Below, one piece after another: positions 41,740 to 51,737 of a stretch of 64,000 bases of DNA. The translations under genes and the position numbers were made by a program. Numbering within the stretch: position 1 is the first letter of the stretch; every line of letters starts with the position of its first letter. The stretch is from Neoehrlichia mikurensis (lineage in GTDB: Bacteria > Pseudomonadota > Alphaproteobacteria > Rickettsiales > Anaplasmataceae), in contig NZ_CP066557.1 in the NCBI RefSeq assembly GCF_019186785.1, positions 1 to 64,000 of the forward strand, given 5' to 3'. The notes under the pieces were generated by a model. It did not search any database and was not told where the DNA came from. It worked only from the letters and a program-made list of their open reading frames with translations.

Positions 41740-42066
41740 TTACTCTTTTAAAAAATTAGCCTTATCAATGTCAATATTACTATAATTCCTAAAGTATACA
41801 ACAATGATTGCAAGTCCTACAGCAGACTCAGCCGCAGCAACAGTTAAAATAAATATAGTAAAAACCTGTCCTAAAATATTTTCCTGATACACAGAAAAAG
41901 CAACAAAATTTATATTAACAGCTAATAACATTAACTCTATAGATAATAATATAGTAATAATACTTTTACGATTAATAAAAACCCCACACATACCTATAGT
42001 AAACAACATAGCTGCTAAAATAAGAAAATGATTTAATGTAATACCAGCTTCAATCAAAATCTTCAT
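41740..42066 (-). CDS. nuoK: NADH-quinone oxidoreductase subunit K
   Basis: Small three-helix membrane subunit of complex I. Conserved stretches [21 protein letters not shown], with the membrane Glu in [17 protein letters not shown] and a second in [14 protein letters not shown]. The 108 residues match the family (about 100-105). It overlaps the end of nuoJ by 17 bases, the usual coupling. Confidence 0.97.
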   Translation of the reverse strand: MKILIEAGITLNHFLILAAMLFTIGMCGVFINRKSIITILLSIELMLLAVNINFVAFSVYQENILGQVFTIFILTVAAAESAVGLAIIVVYFRNYSNIDIDKANFLKE

Positions 42067-42649
42067 CTGTGACTCCTTGCAAAAATTTAGGATCTGCTAA
42101 TTTTACAGATGAATCTCTAGACACTTGTTTATGTACATCCTGCTTCAATGCATCATCTTGATGATAAAGTGCTAATACTAATGCACTTACTATTGAAACT
42201 AAAAGTAAAATACCAGATAAATGGAATGCATACATATAATCCGTATATATAACATTACCTATCATAAACACATTTTCCATATTATTTTGATTTTTTACCA
42301 TATCACTACGCATATGAGAATTTTGAATAACTAATACTACATCAACAAAAAATACTACTCCACACATTAAACTTATAATAAAATACTTGGTAAAGCCCTG
42401 TTTAATTCTAGAATAGTCAATATCTATCATCATTACAACAAATAAAAATAGTACTGCTACTGCTCCGACATACACTATAATAATAAGCATTGCTATAAAC
42501 TCCGCCCCAAGTAATATAAATAATGTACTAGATATAAAAAAAGTAAGAATTAAACTCAATACAGAATATACTGGATTTGAAGCTATTATTACTGTAATAG
42601 CAGAAACTACCAAAAAAAATGAAAACAGATAAAATAAAAAACAAATCAT
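42050..42649 (-). CDS. nuoJ: NADH-quinone oxidoreductase subunit J
   Basis: Membrane subunit of complex I with five helices. The family stretch [17 protein letters not shown] and the helix 3 region with [20 protein letters not shown] are clear. The ATG at 42649 ([12 protein letters not shown]) gives 199 residues, near normal; a TTG at 42679 also keeps the frame open. The C-terminal extension is hydrophilic ([19 protein letters not shown]). It starts the nuoJKLMN run; upstream is a 1.6-kb gap, then nuoF. Confidence 0.95.
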   Translation of the reverse strand: MICFLFYLFSFFLVVSAITVIIASNPVYSVLSLILTFFISSTLFILLGAEFIAMLIIIVYVGAVAVLFLFVVMMIDIDYSRIKQGFTKYFIISLMCGVVFFVDVVLVIQNSHMRSDMVKNQNNMENVFMIGNVIYTDYMYAFHLSGILLLVSIVSALVLALYHQDDALKQDVHKQVSRDSSVKLADPKFLQGVTDEDFD

Positions 42650-42679
42650 TAAAACACTAGCATTATAATTTAATATCAA

Positions 42680-44249
42680 ATTATTTTATAGTATACTATA
42701 TGAAAAAATATTAGCAACATACAACAATATCTACACATTCAAAAACATTATAAGATGATGGCGTACAATAAAAATACATTAACATTCGATAATATTACAA
42801 AAAAACTTCATTTATCTTTTTCAAATAAATTCTTCAACTTTAAACTTGAAATACATTCTTCATAATATATTTATTAAATATTAATGCAAATATTGTTTTT
42901 TACTTACATTTCTGTATACAATTTTCAACATTTCCATAAAATAAAATAATTTCCTACAAAGTAAATGTAATAAGCTTTTTTTTATAATAAAAAATAAAAC
43001 TATTATATATTTTTTAGATTATACTGTTACTACGTTTATTGGTAAAAGTATATACAGCTTTTAAATTATTTCCTTGTACTTTACTTGAGTCATTATTATT
43101 TTCATTAGCAATTTATATATGTATTAGACTAAAAAATTAAGTATAAGGTAGTTCAAGTAATATTATTCTGTATAAGCTTACTTTAATAATTAAACTCAAA
43201 ATATTAAGTCTTCTGCATTAAAAAGTGCTAAAAGGCTGTTTAAATAAAAATCAAGTTACATCTAAAAATACAAATAGTATTATTTCATATTTTAAAAGCA
43301 CACTTTCAAAAAATTTATAGTAATATATTCTTTTAATAATTATGTTTTAATATAATACAAACTACCATAATATTAGCTATCTTAAATAAAGATTGTCAGA
43401 TATTTTTAATTACTTTTATATATTGAAATAAAAAATTTAAAGATATGCTAATCAATTCTAACAATTAAAATGCAAAAATCATTTCATTTACTAATAAATA
43501 GATAAGTCAATTGATCATCTTTCTTGTATATTAAAAAAAATTTACATGATATAATTCTATTATCTTTTTATAATTTTACTTTTTTCTATATTAGCAGTAC
43601 TATAGCTTTTAATTTGTAAATCCATGCGAATAAGGGTTTTAATTGTTAAAAACATACATATATTTATATACGTAAAACAGAATATGAGATATACGTACTT
43701 ATTAAAGTGATTTCATTAATTGATTAAAATGAATAATCCAACAAGAAATAAACATGTTCTATATGATTACAACACTACATTCAGATATTACAATTTTTAT
43801 TAAGATAAAATCCACTCAAAAAATTTTTTAGAAAATAAACATATAATAGCCTTAAATAAATTAAAAACTTTAGATTTATAATCTGACTATAAGAACTTGA
43901 GTAACTTTACATCTTAGCCTATATTATATCTAATATAATTGACAAATAACCTATTTATATTTCTTTCAATGTATAATTAAGATACATTCTTAATCATAGC
44001 TGTTTTCTTTCATTTTATAGTTTTACATTAAGTTTAAAAATTTTGTAAGCATTATTCTTCATAAGTAGACTAAATTTATAAATTTCAATGTTCCTTTAAA
44101 TATAGTTTAGTAATTTTATAAAATACCTTATTTGATAGGCTGCTGTAAAAAATTTTTCATAAATTAATTATTACATATTTATCTTATATAATATTAAGAA
44201 TTTAAGTCTACTAAAATATCATTGATATAAGTAACATGATAACAATATT
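42680..44249. other. Gap of 1.57 kb inside the nuo region
   Basis: No intact gene. On the minus strand at about 43030-43125 a C-terminus-like piece reads ANENNNDSSKVQGNN, then LKAVYTFTNKRSNSII and stop, but has no upstream frame; it vaguely recalls the ends of the small membrane ORFs here. The remainder is A/T-rich with nothing recognised. Confidence 0.4.
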
Positions 44250-45539
44250 TCAAGAATTTGATGAAAGCAAATTAGCTTTATTAGCAATTTTATGTTCAAC
44301 AACATGACTAAAATGCCTTAGTAATCCTTGAATAGGCCATGCAGCAGCATCACCTAAAGCACATATAGTATGTCCTTCTATTTGAGTTGTAATGCTAAGT
44401 AATAAATCAATATCTTCGTAATTAGCATTTCCATCAATTATTCTTCTCATTATTTTCCAAATCCATCCTGTACCCTCTCTACATGGGGTACATTGTCCAC
44501 AAGATTCATGCATATAAAAATGAGATAGCCTTTCTATAGCCTCAACTAAATCTGTAGACTTATCCATAACAATTAACCCTGCTGTTCCTAATCCTGATTG
44601 CACAGCCCTTAAAGAATCAAAATCCATATTCACATTATCACAAATTGACTTTGGTAACATAGGAACAGATGATCCACCAGGAATTACAGCTAATAAATTA
44701 TCCCATCCTCCACGTACTCCACCTGCATATTTCTCTATTAATTCCCTCATTGTAATTCCTAGCTCTTCTTCAACATTACAAGGATTATTAACATGTCCAG
44801 AAATACAAAAAACCTTCGTTCCTGTATTATTTGGCTTACCAAGAGAAGCAAACCAATCTCCTCCCCTTCTTAAAATATCACCAACAACAGCAATAGTCTC
44901 AACATTATTAATAGTAGTTGGACAGCCATACAACCCTATAGCTGCAGGAAAAGGTGGTTTTAATCTTGGCATTCCTTTCCGTCCTTCTAAAGATTCTAAT
45001 TGTGCACTTTCTTCCCCACATATATATGCCCCTGCTCCTCTATGAATAAAGATATCTAAATCGTAACCTGAATCACAAGCATTTTTACCAATCAAGTTAT
45101 TACTATATGCCTCTTCTAACGCACGAAGTAGAACTAAATATTCATTATAAAACTCTCCTCTAATATAAATATAAGCAGTAGTAACATTCATTGCAAAACC
45201 TGCGATCAATATTCCTTCTATAATTTTATGAGGCTCATATCTAATTATATTGCGATCCTTACATGTACCAGGTTCTGATTCATCAGCATTAACTACTAAG
45301 TATGCATTTTGACCTTTAGGCCGATTTTTTGGCATAAAACTCCATTTCATGCCCGTAGAAAATCCTGCACCACCCCTTCCACGTAATCCTGAATTTTTTA
45401 TTTCTTCAATAATATACTCCGAACCTAATGATAATATTTTTTTTGTATTATCCCAAGTACCACGTTTTTTAGCAGAATCTAAATATGGACTATCATGACC
45501 ATTAAGATTAGTAAAAATTTTATCACTATCCCTTAGCAT
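44250..45539 (-). CDS. nuoF: NADH-quinone oxidoreductase subunit F
   Basis: Complex I subunit that oxidises NADH; holds FMN and the N3 4Fe-4S cluster. Motifs: [17 protein letters not shown] (NADH/FMN), [32 protein letters not shown], and [13 protein letters not shown] with a later Cys in [11 protein letters not shown] for the cluster. The 429 residues are normal. It stands apart from nuoJKLMN, with no nuoE or nuoG adjacent. Confidence 0.97.
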   Translation of the reverse strand: MLRDSDKIFTNLNGHDSPYLDSAKKRGTWDNTKKILSLGSEYIIEEIKNSGLRGRGGAGFSTGMKWSFMPKNRPKGQNAYLVVNADESEPGTCKDRNIIRYEPHKIIEGILIAGFAMNVTTAYIYIRGEFYNEYLVLLRALEEAYSNNLIGKNACDSGYDLDIFIHRGAGAYICGEESAQLESLEGRKGMPRLKPPFPAAIGLYGCPTTINNVETIAVVGDILRRGGDWFASLGKPNNTGTKVFCISGHVNNPCNVEEELGITMRELIEKYAGGVRGGWDNLLAVIPGGSSVPMLPKSICDNVNMDFDSLRAVQSGLGTAGLIVMDKSTDLVEAIERLSHFYMHESCGQCTPCREGTGWIWKIMRRIIDGNANYEDIDLLLSITTQIEGHTICALGDAAAWPIQGLLRHFSHVVEHKIANKANLLSSNS

Positions 45540-45880
45540 ATTATCAAAGATACCTTTACAAACAAAAATATTGTAACTTTAACAAAAAGAATAATCCATT
45601 ATTTTTTATATAATATCTTATATTAAGATATTATTAGTTTCTTGTATAAATATAAAAAAGTTATAACATTATTAATAAAAAATAGTAGAGTATTGTAAAT
45701 ACTGATGATGTAAAATTTTTTTACTCTAAAATTTATGAGATTAAATTTGATGAATTAATTAAAAGATTCATCTTGAACTATAAGACTAAAAACTTCAAAA
45801 ACATATCTACTTGTAATTAATGATACTAAATATAATACAATGCAATATTATAATAAATAATATTTTTAAATAAGCATAAT
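45540..45880. other. Intergenic with a repeat shared with 49567-49632
   Basis: About 340 bases. The segment near 45668-45735 (AAAAAATAGTAGAG, then ATTGTAAATAC onward) resembles 49567-49632, with small gaps. Nothing else is recognised. Confidence 0.45.
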
Positions 45881-46975
45881 TTAAATATTAAACTTATTAA
45901 TAATCTTAGATAATTCATATTTTAATTCATGACTCGATTTAACAATATTATCAATTGTTAAAATATCACTTCCAGTTATTTCAGCAATATATGTTATGTA
46001 AGCAGAAACACTTGATAGCGTAGAATATATAAAACTTTTATATTTATCAATGTTATCTAAATCATATATATGAGAATTTTCTGATTTATATAACCCTGTT
46101 GATAAATCTAGCATCTGATTTACACTACCATGATACGTATCATATTTACGATAAAATCCTCCAAGAATACTATGACATCCCGTAACCTTATCAGCTATCA
46201 TTTGAAAAATAACTTTAGGTATTTGATTATAAGCTAAAAACAATAAGTCATCTTTCGCTATATTAACAATTAACTTATTTAACTCTGATATAAATATATC
46301 TAATCCAATACTATCCAATAACCGAAAAATTCCTAACCTTGAATTACAAATATGCTCATTAATTAAACTATCAACAATATCTATATCTATCTTAAAATTA
46401 TAAGAATTTATTAAAAAATTAATAATCCAAAAATATCCTATTCTATTAATTAATAATCCAGCAATATCAGCACAAATGATAACTTTTTTATTTAATTTGA
46501 TTTCACAAAATTCATGAAATACCGTTAACATATCATTGGTATTTCCAGAATGAATCACACATTCTAACAAATCTGAATTTTTAAATATATAAGAAAAATG
46601 TGCTATAATTAACTTATGAGAAACTTTTGACGGCAATCTATCACATAAAGCATTTAATGATATTATTGAACTATTTAAAGAAATAATAGCATTTACATTA
46701 ATATAATTAATAATTTGATGATATAATTGACATTTATCATCTAAATTATTAGCCATTGAATCAATTATCAAATCTGCAAACTTTAAACTATCAATACCAC
46801 TCTCTAAATTGCTTATTTGAATTAAGGAATTCACATCATTAACTACATTTAGACATAACATATCTTGAGAATTGATACAATACATCACCACTGGAATTCC
46901 TATATTTGCTATGCATTCAGCTATATGCGTACTATGAAGGTTAATCCCTAAAATTGCAACCCTTTCTATCTGCAC
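45881..46975 (-). CDS. 3-hydroxyacyl-CoA dehydrogenase-like protein, degenerate
   Basis: Resembles the dehydrogenase half of FadB/HAD enzymes, which oxidise 3-hydroxyacyl-CoA with NAD. Seen: start ERVAILGINLHSTHIAECIA where the family has a GxGxxG loop; catalytic-type His126 and Glu138 in AHFSYIFKNSDLLE with the family's 12-residue spacing; Asn177 in AGLLINRIG; and LLDSIGLDIF of the C-terminal domain. The NAD loop has lost its second and third glycines, so cofactor binding is doubtful. No hydratase domain or thiolase neighbour is present. The start is GTG. Function may have changed. Confidence 0.7.
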   Translation of the reverse strand: MQIERVAILGINLHSTHIAECIANIGIPVVMYCINSQDMLCLNVVNDVNSLIQISNLESGIDSLKFADLIIDSMANNLDDKCQLYHQIINYINVNAIISLNSSIISLNALCDRLPSKVSHKLIIAHFSYIFKNSDLLECVIHSGNTNDMLTVFHEFCEIKLNKKVIICADIAGLLINRIGYFWIINFLINSYNFKIDIDIVDSLINEHICNSRLGIFRLLDSIGLDIFISELNKLIVNIAKDDLLFLAYNQIPKVIFQMIADKVTGCHSILGGFYRKYDTYHGSVNQMLDLSTGLYKSENSHIYDLDNIDKYKSFIYSTLSSVSAYITYIAEITGSDILTIDNIVKSSHELKYELSKIINKFNI

Positions 46976-47069
46976 AAACTCCCTCTTAGTATCAAATTAT
47001 TAAATAATAAAAAAACAGATTTCATAGCTTATTTAAAAAATATATTAAAAATACAAAAATTAATTTACA

Positions 47070-47504
47070 TCATGAACCACCATACTCATCTTCTATCTTT
47101 TTTACAATATCTTCTGGAGGATTTTCACCCCAACCAGAGTATAATATCTGACCATATAATGCAACATCTATAGATCCACTTCTGCTTTTTGCAAGAAACA
47201 TTTCACGCTTATTTTTATCAACTAATACATAATGCCATGCACATCTTCCTTTATCTTTACCACGTACAAGAAATAAACAATCTATTCTGCTTTTTTTTGC
47301 TGATTCAGCAAAGCTTTCCCTTTTACTATTTCTTATAATACTTTTCCTATCAGAAAATGCTCCTTCGTCACTTTTCTTTTTCATAGAATCTGAAAATTGA
47401 TTATCAGATAAATTTTCATTATCCTTAAATTTTGCAGTAAATGAACCTATTTTTTTAAATTTGGAAATAAAGCTATTTTGAGAAGCATCATCTTGATTTA
47501 CCAT
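47070..47504 (-). CDS. Conserved hypothetical protein, 144 residues
   Basis: No function known to me. The N-terminal half is polar and basic (Ser/Lys rich, no signal peptide). The C-terminal half is compact and looks conserved: CLFLVRGKDKGRCAWHYVLVD, with KREMFLAKSRSGSIDVALYG and ILYSGWGENPPEDIV. From memory, similar Trp-rich domains exist in other Anaplasmataceae and Wolbachia. It stands between the dehydrogenase-like gene and a decayed stretch, on the minus strand. Confidence 0.65.
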   Translation of the reverse strand: MVNQDDASQNSFISKFKKIGSFTAKFKDNENLSDNQFSDSMKKKSDEGAFSDRKSIIRNSKRESFAESAKKSRIDCLFLVRGKDKGRCAWHYVLVDKNKREMFLAKSRSGSIDVALYGQILYSGWGENPPEDIVKKIEDEYGGS

Positions 47505-47924
47505 GATATTTATAACCTATCGTAATTAGCTATTATTACAGAATAATTATAACTTCAGCATACCACGTGTTATAATAGAGTTCAATAATATTTCAGTAAT
47601 ATTAATTACAAATTATAAAATTAATGGGTGAATATTATCTTAATTATATATTAGTAATATAATATAAAAAAAATAGAACCTCATTTAAAATTACTGCTAT
47701 TTATTAGCATATTACTTTATATAATTTTACGATAATTATGAAATATGATATTTATAAAAATACATAAAAACTTTATAAGCTTTATATATTTTTATAATAC
47801 CATAGTTATCTTTAAAAACAATATATCAATTATCATCCAAACGGACAGTAAAGGTAAAAAATTCTTTGCGATATACTAAAATTATTAAAATGTAGTTTCA
47901 ATGAAAAAGATAAATAATTCAAGT

Positions 47925-47956
47925 CAGTACAAAAGATATTCAGTACAAAAGATATT
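47925..47956. repeat. 16-bp exact tandem repeat
   Basis: CAGTACAAAAGATATT occurs twice, back to back (47925-47940 and 47941-47956). It is non-coding as far as I can see. Confidence 0.9.
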
Positions 47957-48207
47957 GAGTAATTTTATTAAAATCATATCTAATATAAAATATGAGAATT
48001 AACCTTTTACAATATTATATACTAAATTATATCATTATCATGCAATAATACTTGGACTTAATTGCAATAGCAGTTATGATATTTATCAATACATTATAAT
48101 TGCCCTACCCTTGACTAAAAGATGATTATTAATATAAATAAGTAAATATTATAATAATTGATAAATTCACTAATAAAAAAACATCTATATAATACATAAT
48201 TTGTATA

Positions 48208-48267
48208 AAATTTAAGAGATTCTGGCCTCATCATCATAGATAATGCTATTATTAAAATAAAGCCATT
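48208..48267 (+). pseudogene. Decayed copy of the 5' end of the A-type carrier gene
   Basis: Sixty bases align without gaps to 16066-16125 (start of the Fe-S carrier gene) with 8 mismatches, about 87% identity, same orientation. The ATG is not preserved and the frame soon ends. The flanks are unrelated. Confidence 0.85.
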
Positions 48268-48343
48268 GCATATACAATAAACATTTTTAGTACAGATAGA
48301 AAGCATGTTACAATAAATTTAATATACTCCTTATATTATAAAA

Positions 48344-49276
48344 ATGAATGATATATTAATAATTACTGGACCCACAGCTTCTGGTAAATCAAAAATTTGT
48401 CTAGAAATTGCACGTAATCATCGTTGTGTAATTATAAATTGCGATTCAAAACAGATATATCAAGGAGTGCCTATTATAACAGATCAACCAGCTTCTAATC
48501 AATACGTTGACTATAAATTATATGGATATGTTTTACCAACATACAATTATTCTGTTGGATTATGGCTACAAGATGTAAAAGAACAAATACTACATGCATG
48601 GAATCAAAATTTGCTTCCCATCATTACGGGCGGTACTGGTATGTATATTAATAGTCTTATAAATGGATTATCTCCAATACCTTCAATAAATCCTGAAATT
48701 AGATATAAAACTAAAAAATTATTTGAAACTTTAGGAAGAGAAGAATTCTATAAATTACTTATAAAAAAAGATCAGTTAGCAAGTAATTTACATCCAAATA
48801 ATACTCATAAAATATTACGTGCATTTGAAGTTATTGAACAAACTAAAGTCTCAATATTTACTTGGCAAAAAAATAAACATTATCCATTATTTAATAAGTA
48901 TCATGTACATATAATACTTCCTAATAGAGAGCAATTATACAAAAAAATCAATCAACGCTTTATAAATATGATAAATACTACTGCAATAAAAGAAGTAGAA
49001 TATTTATTATCTCTTAATTTATCTTATGATCTACCAATTATGAAAGCTCATGGTGTTCCAGAAATAATACAATATTTAAATGGAAAAATAAGTCTCTCAC
49101 AAGCAATAGAAATCTCTCAAAAAAATACCCGCCAATATGCAAAGCGCCAATATACTTGGTTTAAAAATCAACTTCCTAATGCAATGTTTTTTGACGATCA
49201 CAATAAACTTATCGAATATGTAATGTCAAGTATTGGTGCTAATATTAATAAAAATATATCATATATTAATATATAA
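48344..49276 (+). CDS. miaA: tRNA dimethylallyltransferase
   Basis: Transfers a dimethylallyl group to A37 of tRNAs that read UNN codons; the donor DMAPP comes from the MEP pathway served by dxr and ispG in this window. P-loop IITGPTASGKSKICLEIA at the start; INCDSKQIYQGVPIITDQP; GGTGMYINSLINGLSPIP; and the C-terminal QYAKRQYTWFKNQL. The 310 residues are normal. It is a single gene on the plus strand. Confidence 0.96.
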   Translation: MNDILIITGPTASGKSKICLEIARNHRCVIINCDSKQIYQGVPIITDQPASNQYVDYKLYGYVLPTYNYSVGLWLQDVKEQILHAWNQNLLPIITGGTGMYINSLINGLSPIPSINPEIRYKTKKLFETLGREEFYKLLIKKDQLASNLHPNNTHKILRAFEVIEQTKVSIFTWQKNKHYPLFNKYHVHIILPNREQLYKKINQRFINMINTTAIKEVEYLLSLNLSYDLPIMKAHGVPEIIQYLNGKISLSQAIEISQKNTRQYAKRQYTWFKNQLPNAMFFDDHNKLIEYVMSSIGANINKNISYINI

Positions 49277-49685
49277 AAAATTATAAATAAAGTACACATC
49301 AATTAAAATAGTATCACAATATTTTTCTTAATAATTATAAATAAAATTATTAAATACAATATTGCAGCATAGTAAAAAATAAAGATGATTTTAAATTCTA
49401 TATAAATAACAACTCAAAATATATAAGATTAAGTTTATTATCAAACCAACACCTTTTTCTCTAAAACATTTACTATATCACCTACTTCAACAGATCCTGT
49501 ATTGTTGAGAAATAAAATTTTTATATTAATAACAGCTTATATTAAATTATTACCTTCTTATATAAAGATAAAAAAAATAGTAGAAAATTGTAAATATTAA
49601 TAATTATAACTTATCAAATATTTTACTTTAAAAATGCGTGTTATTTATATAATACTTTATTTTCATAAATGAACTTAAAAAATCC
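49277..49685. other. Gap with a rearranged infB fragment
   Basis: About 410 bases. It contains the infB-derived piece at 49461-49518 and a copy of the repeat also found at about 45668 (here 49567-49632). No ORF is supported. Confidence 0.5.
49461..49518 (+). repeat. Rearranged fragment of the infB 3' end
   Basis: 49461-49502 is identical over 42 bases to 24146-24187 (end of infB). It is followed at once by 49502-49518, the reverse complement of 24126-24142, the bases just beyond on the other side. The source has been copied and folded back. Confidence 0.9.
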
Positions 49686-50360
49686 TCAATCAATATACTG
49701 ATAGCTATGTACCGTAAATTCAAATGGCATCACACCTGATATAGCCATTTTTATATTTGATAAAGAAAAATCTATTTGCACTGTTACAGCTTGTGACTTC
49801 ACTACAGCTCCACTTACAAAAAATTTCTTATTAGCTTGAATGATAGCACTATTTAATGATGATGAGCTTTGCTTTAACAATGTGACATTCTGAACATTAG
49901 TTTCTATTTCTACAACTTTATATGGATATTTAGGAATTAAATTTTGTAAAATATTATATTCTATAGTATTCTTAAATGCCAAAAACACTTTTCTTGAAGA
50001 ATTATTCTTTATAAAATTAAGTTGATTATTTAACTCACTATGAGAATATGATTCATGTCGTTTAACATATTGACCAACAAGATAATTGGCAAGAAGCACT
50101 TCTTCATTTTCTTCATTATTACGACTTAATTTTTTTATCTTTGAAAATTCATCACTATAGCGATCTGAGTATTTAATAAAAGTAAAATCTTTCTTCATGG
50201 GGAATAAAGAATATATATTAAATATTAATGCAAATAAAAATATTAACAAAATTAATACGGTGCTAGCTAACCATGATCTTTCAGTAGCACAAAATAAATA
50301 TTGTTCACAATACCAATCTATAGCATCTTCAAAATACTTTTGCTTATCAATTTTTTGCAT
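49686..50360 (-). CDS. VirB8-like type IV secretion system protein
   Basis: Bitopic inner-membrane component of type IV secretion systems that holds the assembly together through its periplasmic domain. A cytoplasmic N-terminus (about 30 residues) is followed by one transmembrane helix (STVLILLIFLFALIFNIYSL), then a periplasmic domain with VGQYVKRHESYS, matching the YVxxRExY motif of VirB8. The 224 residues fit. No other vir gene is adjacent, so it is a solitary paralogue as known for Rickettsiales. It has long gene-free DNA upstream. Confidence 0.8.
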   Translation of the reverse strand: MQKIDKQKYFEDAIDWYCEQYLFCATERSWLASTVLILLIFLFALIFNIYSLFPMKKDFTFIKYSDRYSDEFSKIKKLSRNNEENEEVLLANYLVGQYVKRHESYSHSELNNQLNFIKNNSSRKVFLAFKNTIEYNILQNLIPKYPYKVVEIETNVQNVTLLKQSSSSLNSAIIQANKKFFVSGAVVKSQAVTVQIDFSLSNIKMAISGVMPFEFTVHSYQYID

Positions 50361-51737
50361 ATTTCTACAGCCTTTTTATTTATTAAAATGTTAATATCTT
50401 ATACACAATAAGATCTATTATATCTATAATTCATTAAATTACATTAAAGCCATTGAATACAATAATAATACCAATTCTCACTTAAATTCATCATAGCAGT
50501 ATTGAATATAAATTTATAACTGACATAACACTATATATAATTAATAATATGCTATGTTTATAATGAATATATAAGCAATATAAAGTTATAATGCATAATT
50601 ATTTATATAATATCAAAAAAAAACCTACACACCTAAGTTATTCAGTAATATATAAAATGACAAAACAAAAAATAATATTAATATACAAAATTACTAATAA
50701 TATAATTACAGGAAATTATATTTCTTGATAATGTTTATTAGCTTATTACATATATACTACATTATTATAATAATAATTATTAATGGCATTACATATTAAC
50801 TAGATATTTCTATTATGTTAAATTATATATTATTCCATTTTATATTGATTGTATTACATTAATTAAGTATTTCAAATTTTATGAAATAATTAATACAATC
50901 ATAATATAAAAATAATTGAAAAATTTAATGTCACTTAATTTACTAAAATATAAGAAATTCTAACATTGCTCATAATTCTGTACTAGACTCTACTAAACAA
51001 AGAGCATCTCGCAAAAAGGACATGCTATTTATGTATGAAGTATTTTTAATGATATAAATTATTTTATTCCATAGAAAGTGACTTTGCAGAAAATAAAATT
51101 AGACTTATTATTGCTAAGGCCACTAATTAATATCTTAGTATTTATTTATAAAATCAAATCACATGAATTATCTATTTTTTATAGTTAAATTTACTTAAAC
51201 ATAGATAAATAATTTTTACATACCATCTAAATAATAGTATCCCCCAAATTTATTACATTATTACTTTTAATAGATTATATAATTGACTTTAAAAAAAGAC
51301 CACCACTCCATAACCAATATCTAATAAGGAAAGTAATGATAATTGACTAAAATAGTGTAAGATAATTTACTACATAACATACTCTTAATTGTAATAAGTT
51401 TTGACACCTTATTACAAGTCACATGATTATTCTTTGAATGATATAAATTAAGTATTATAGTTTTAGCAATAAATGTACTTGCTTATCAAGCTTACATATA
51501 TTTAATAAAATGTGGGTAATATAAAATTTTAAAAATATAGTTACGCATTACTTTAAAACAAATCAGTTTTAAAAATAAACAACTTAACATATTATATCCA
51601 TATATAATTTATATTATGTAATTATTAATTAAAGAATAATATAAATTCATCACAGTATAAATACTTAAAAATATATACTCAGAAAGAATATTACAAGTTT
51701 ATATAAATAATGTATCATTACAAATGAATTTAGAAAA
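50361..51737. other. Gap of 1.38 kb with possible tiny remnants
   Basis: A/T-rich. Plus strand at about 50960-51057 reads NIAHNSVLDSTKQRASRKKD followed by MLFMYEVFLMI and a stop, which looks like a former coding tail. Minus strand near 51220-51340 reads FLIRYWLWSGGLFLKS, then a stop, then NNVINLGDTII. I cannot assign either. No RNA gene is seen. Confidence 0.4.

Larger units (their letters stand above)
47505..48343. other. Gap holding a carrier-gene fragment and a 16-bp repeat
   Basis: About 840 bases without an intact gene. It contains the 16-base tandem pair at 47925-47956 and the decayed copy of the Fe-S carrier 5' end at 48208-48267. The rest is A/T-rich. The miaA promoter should lie near its right end. 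Confidence 0.5.

Noticed and set aside
48115..48306. 63-codon minus-strand ORF
   Set aside because: It runs antisense through the decayed Fe-S carrier fragment and has no supporting features.
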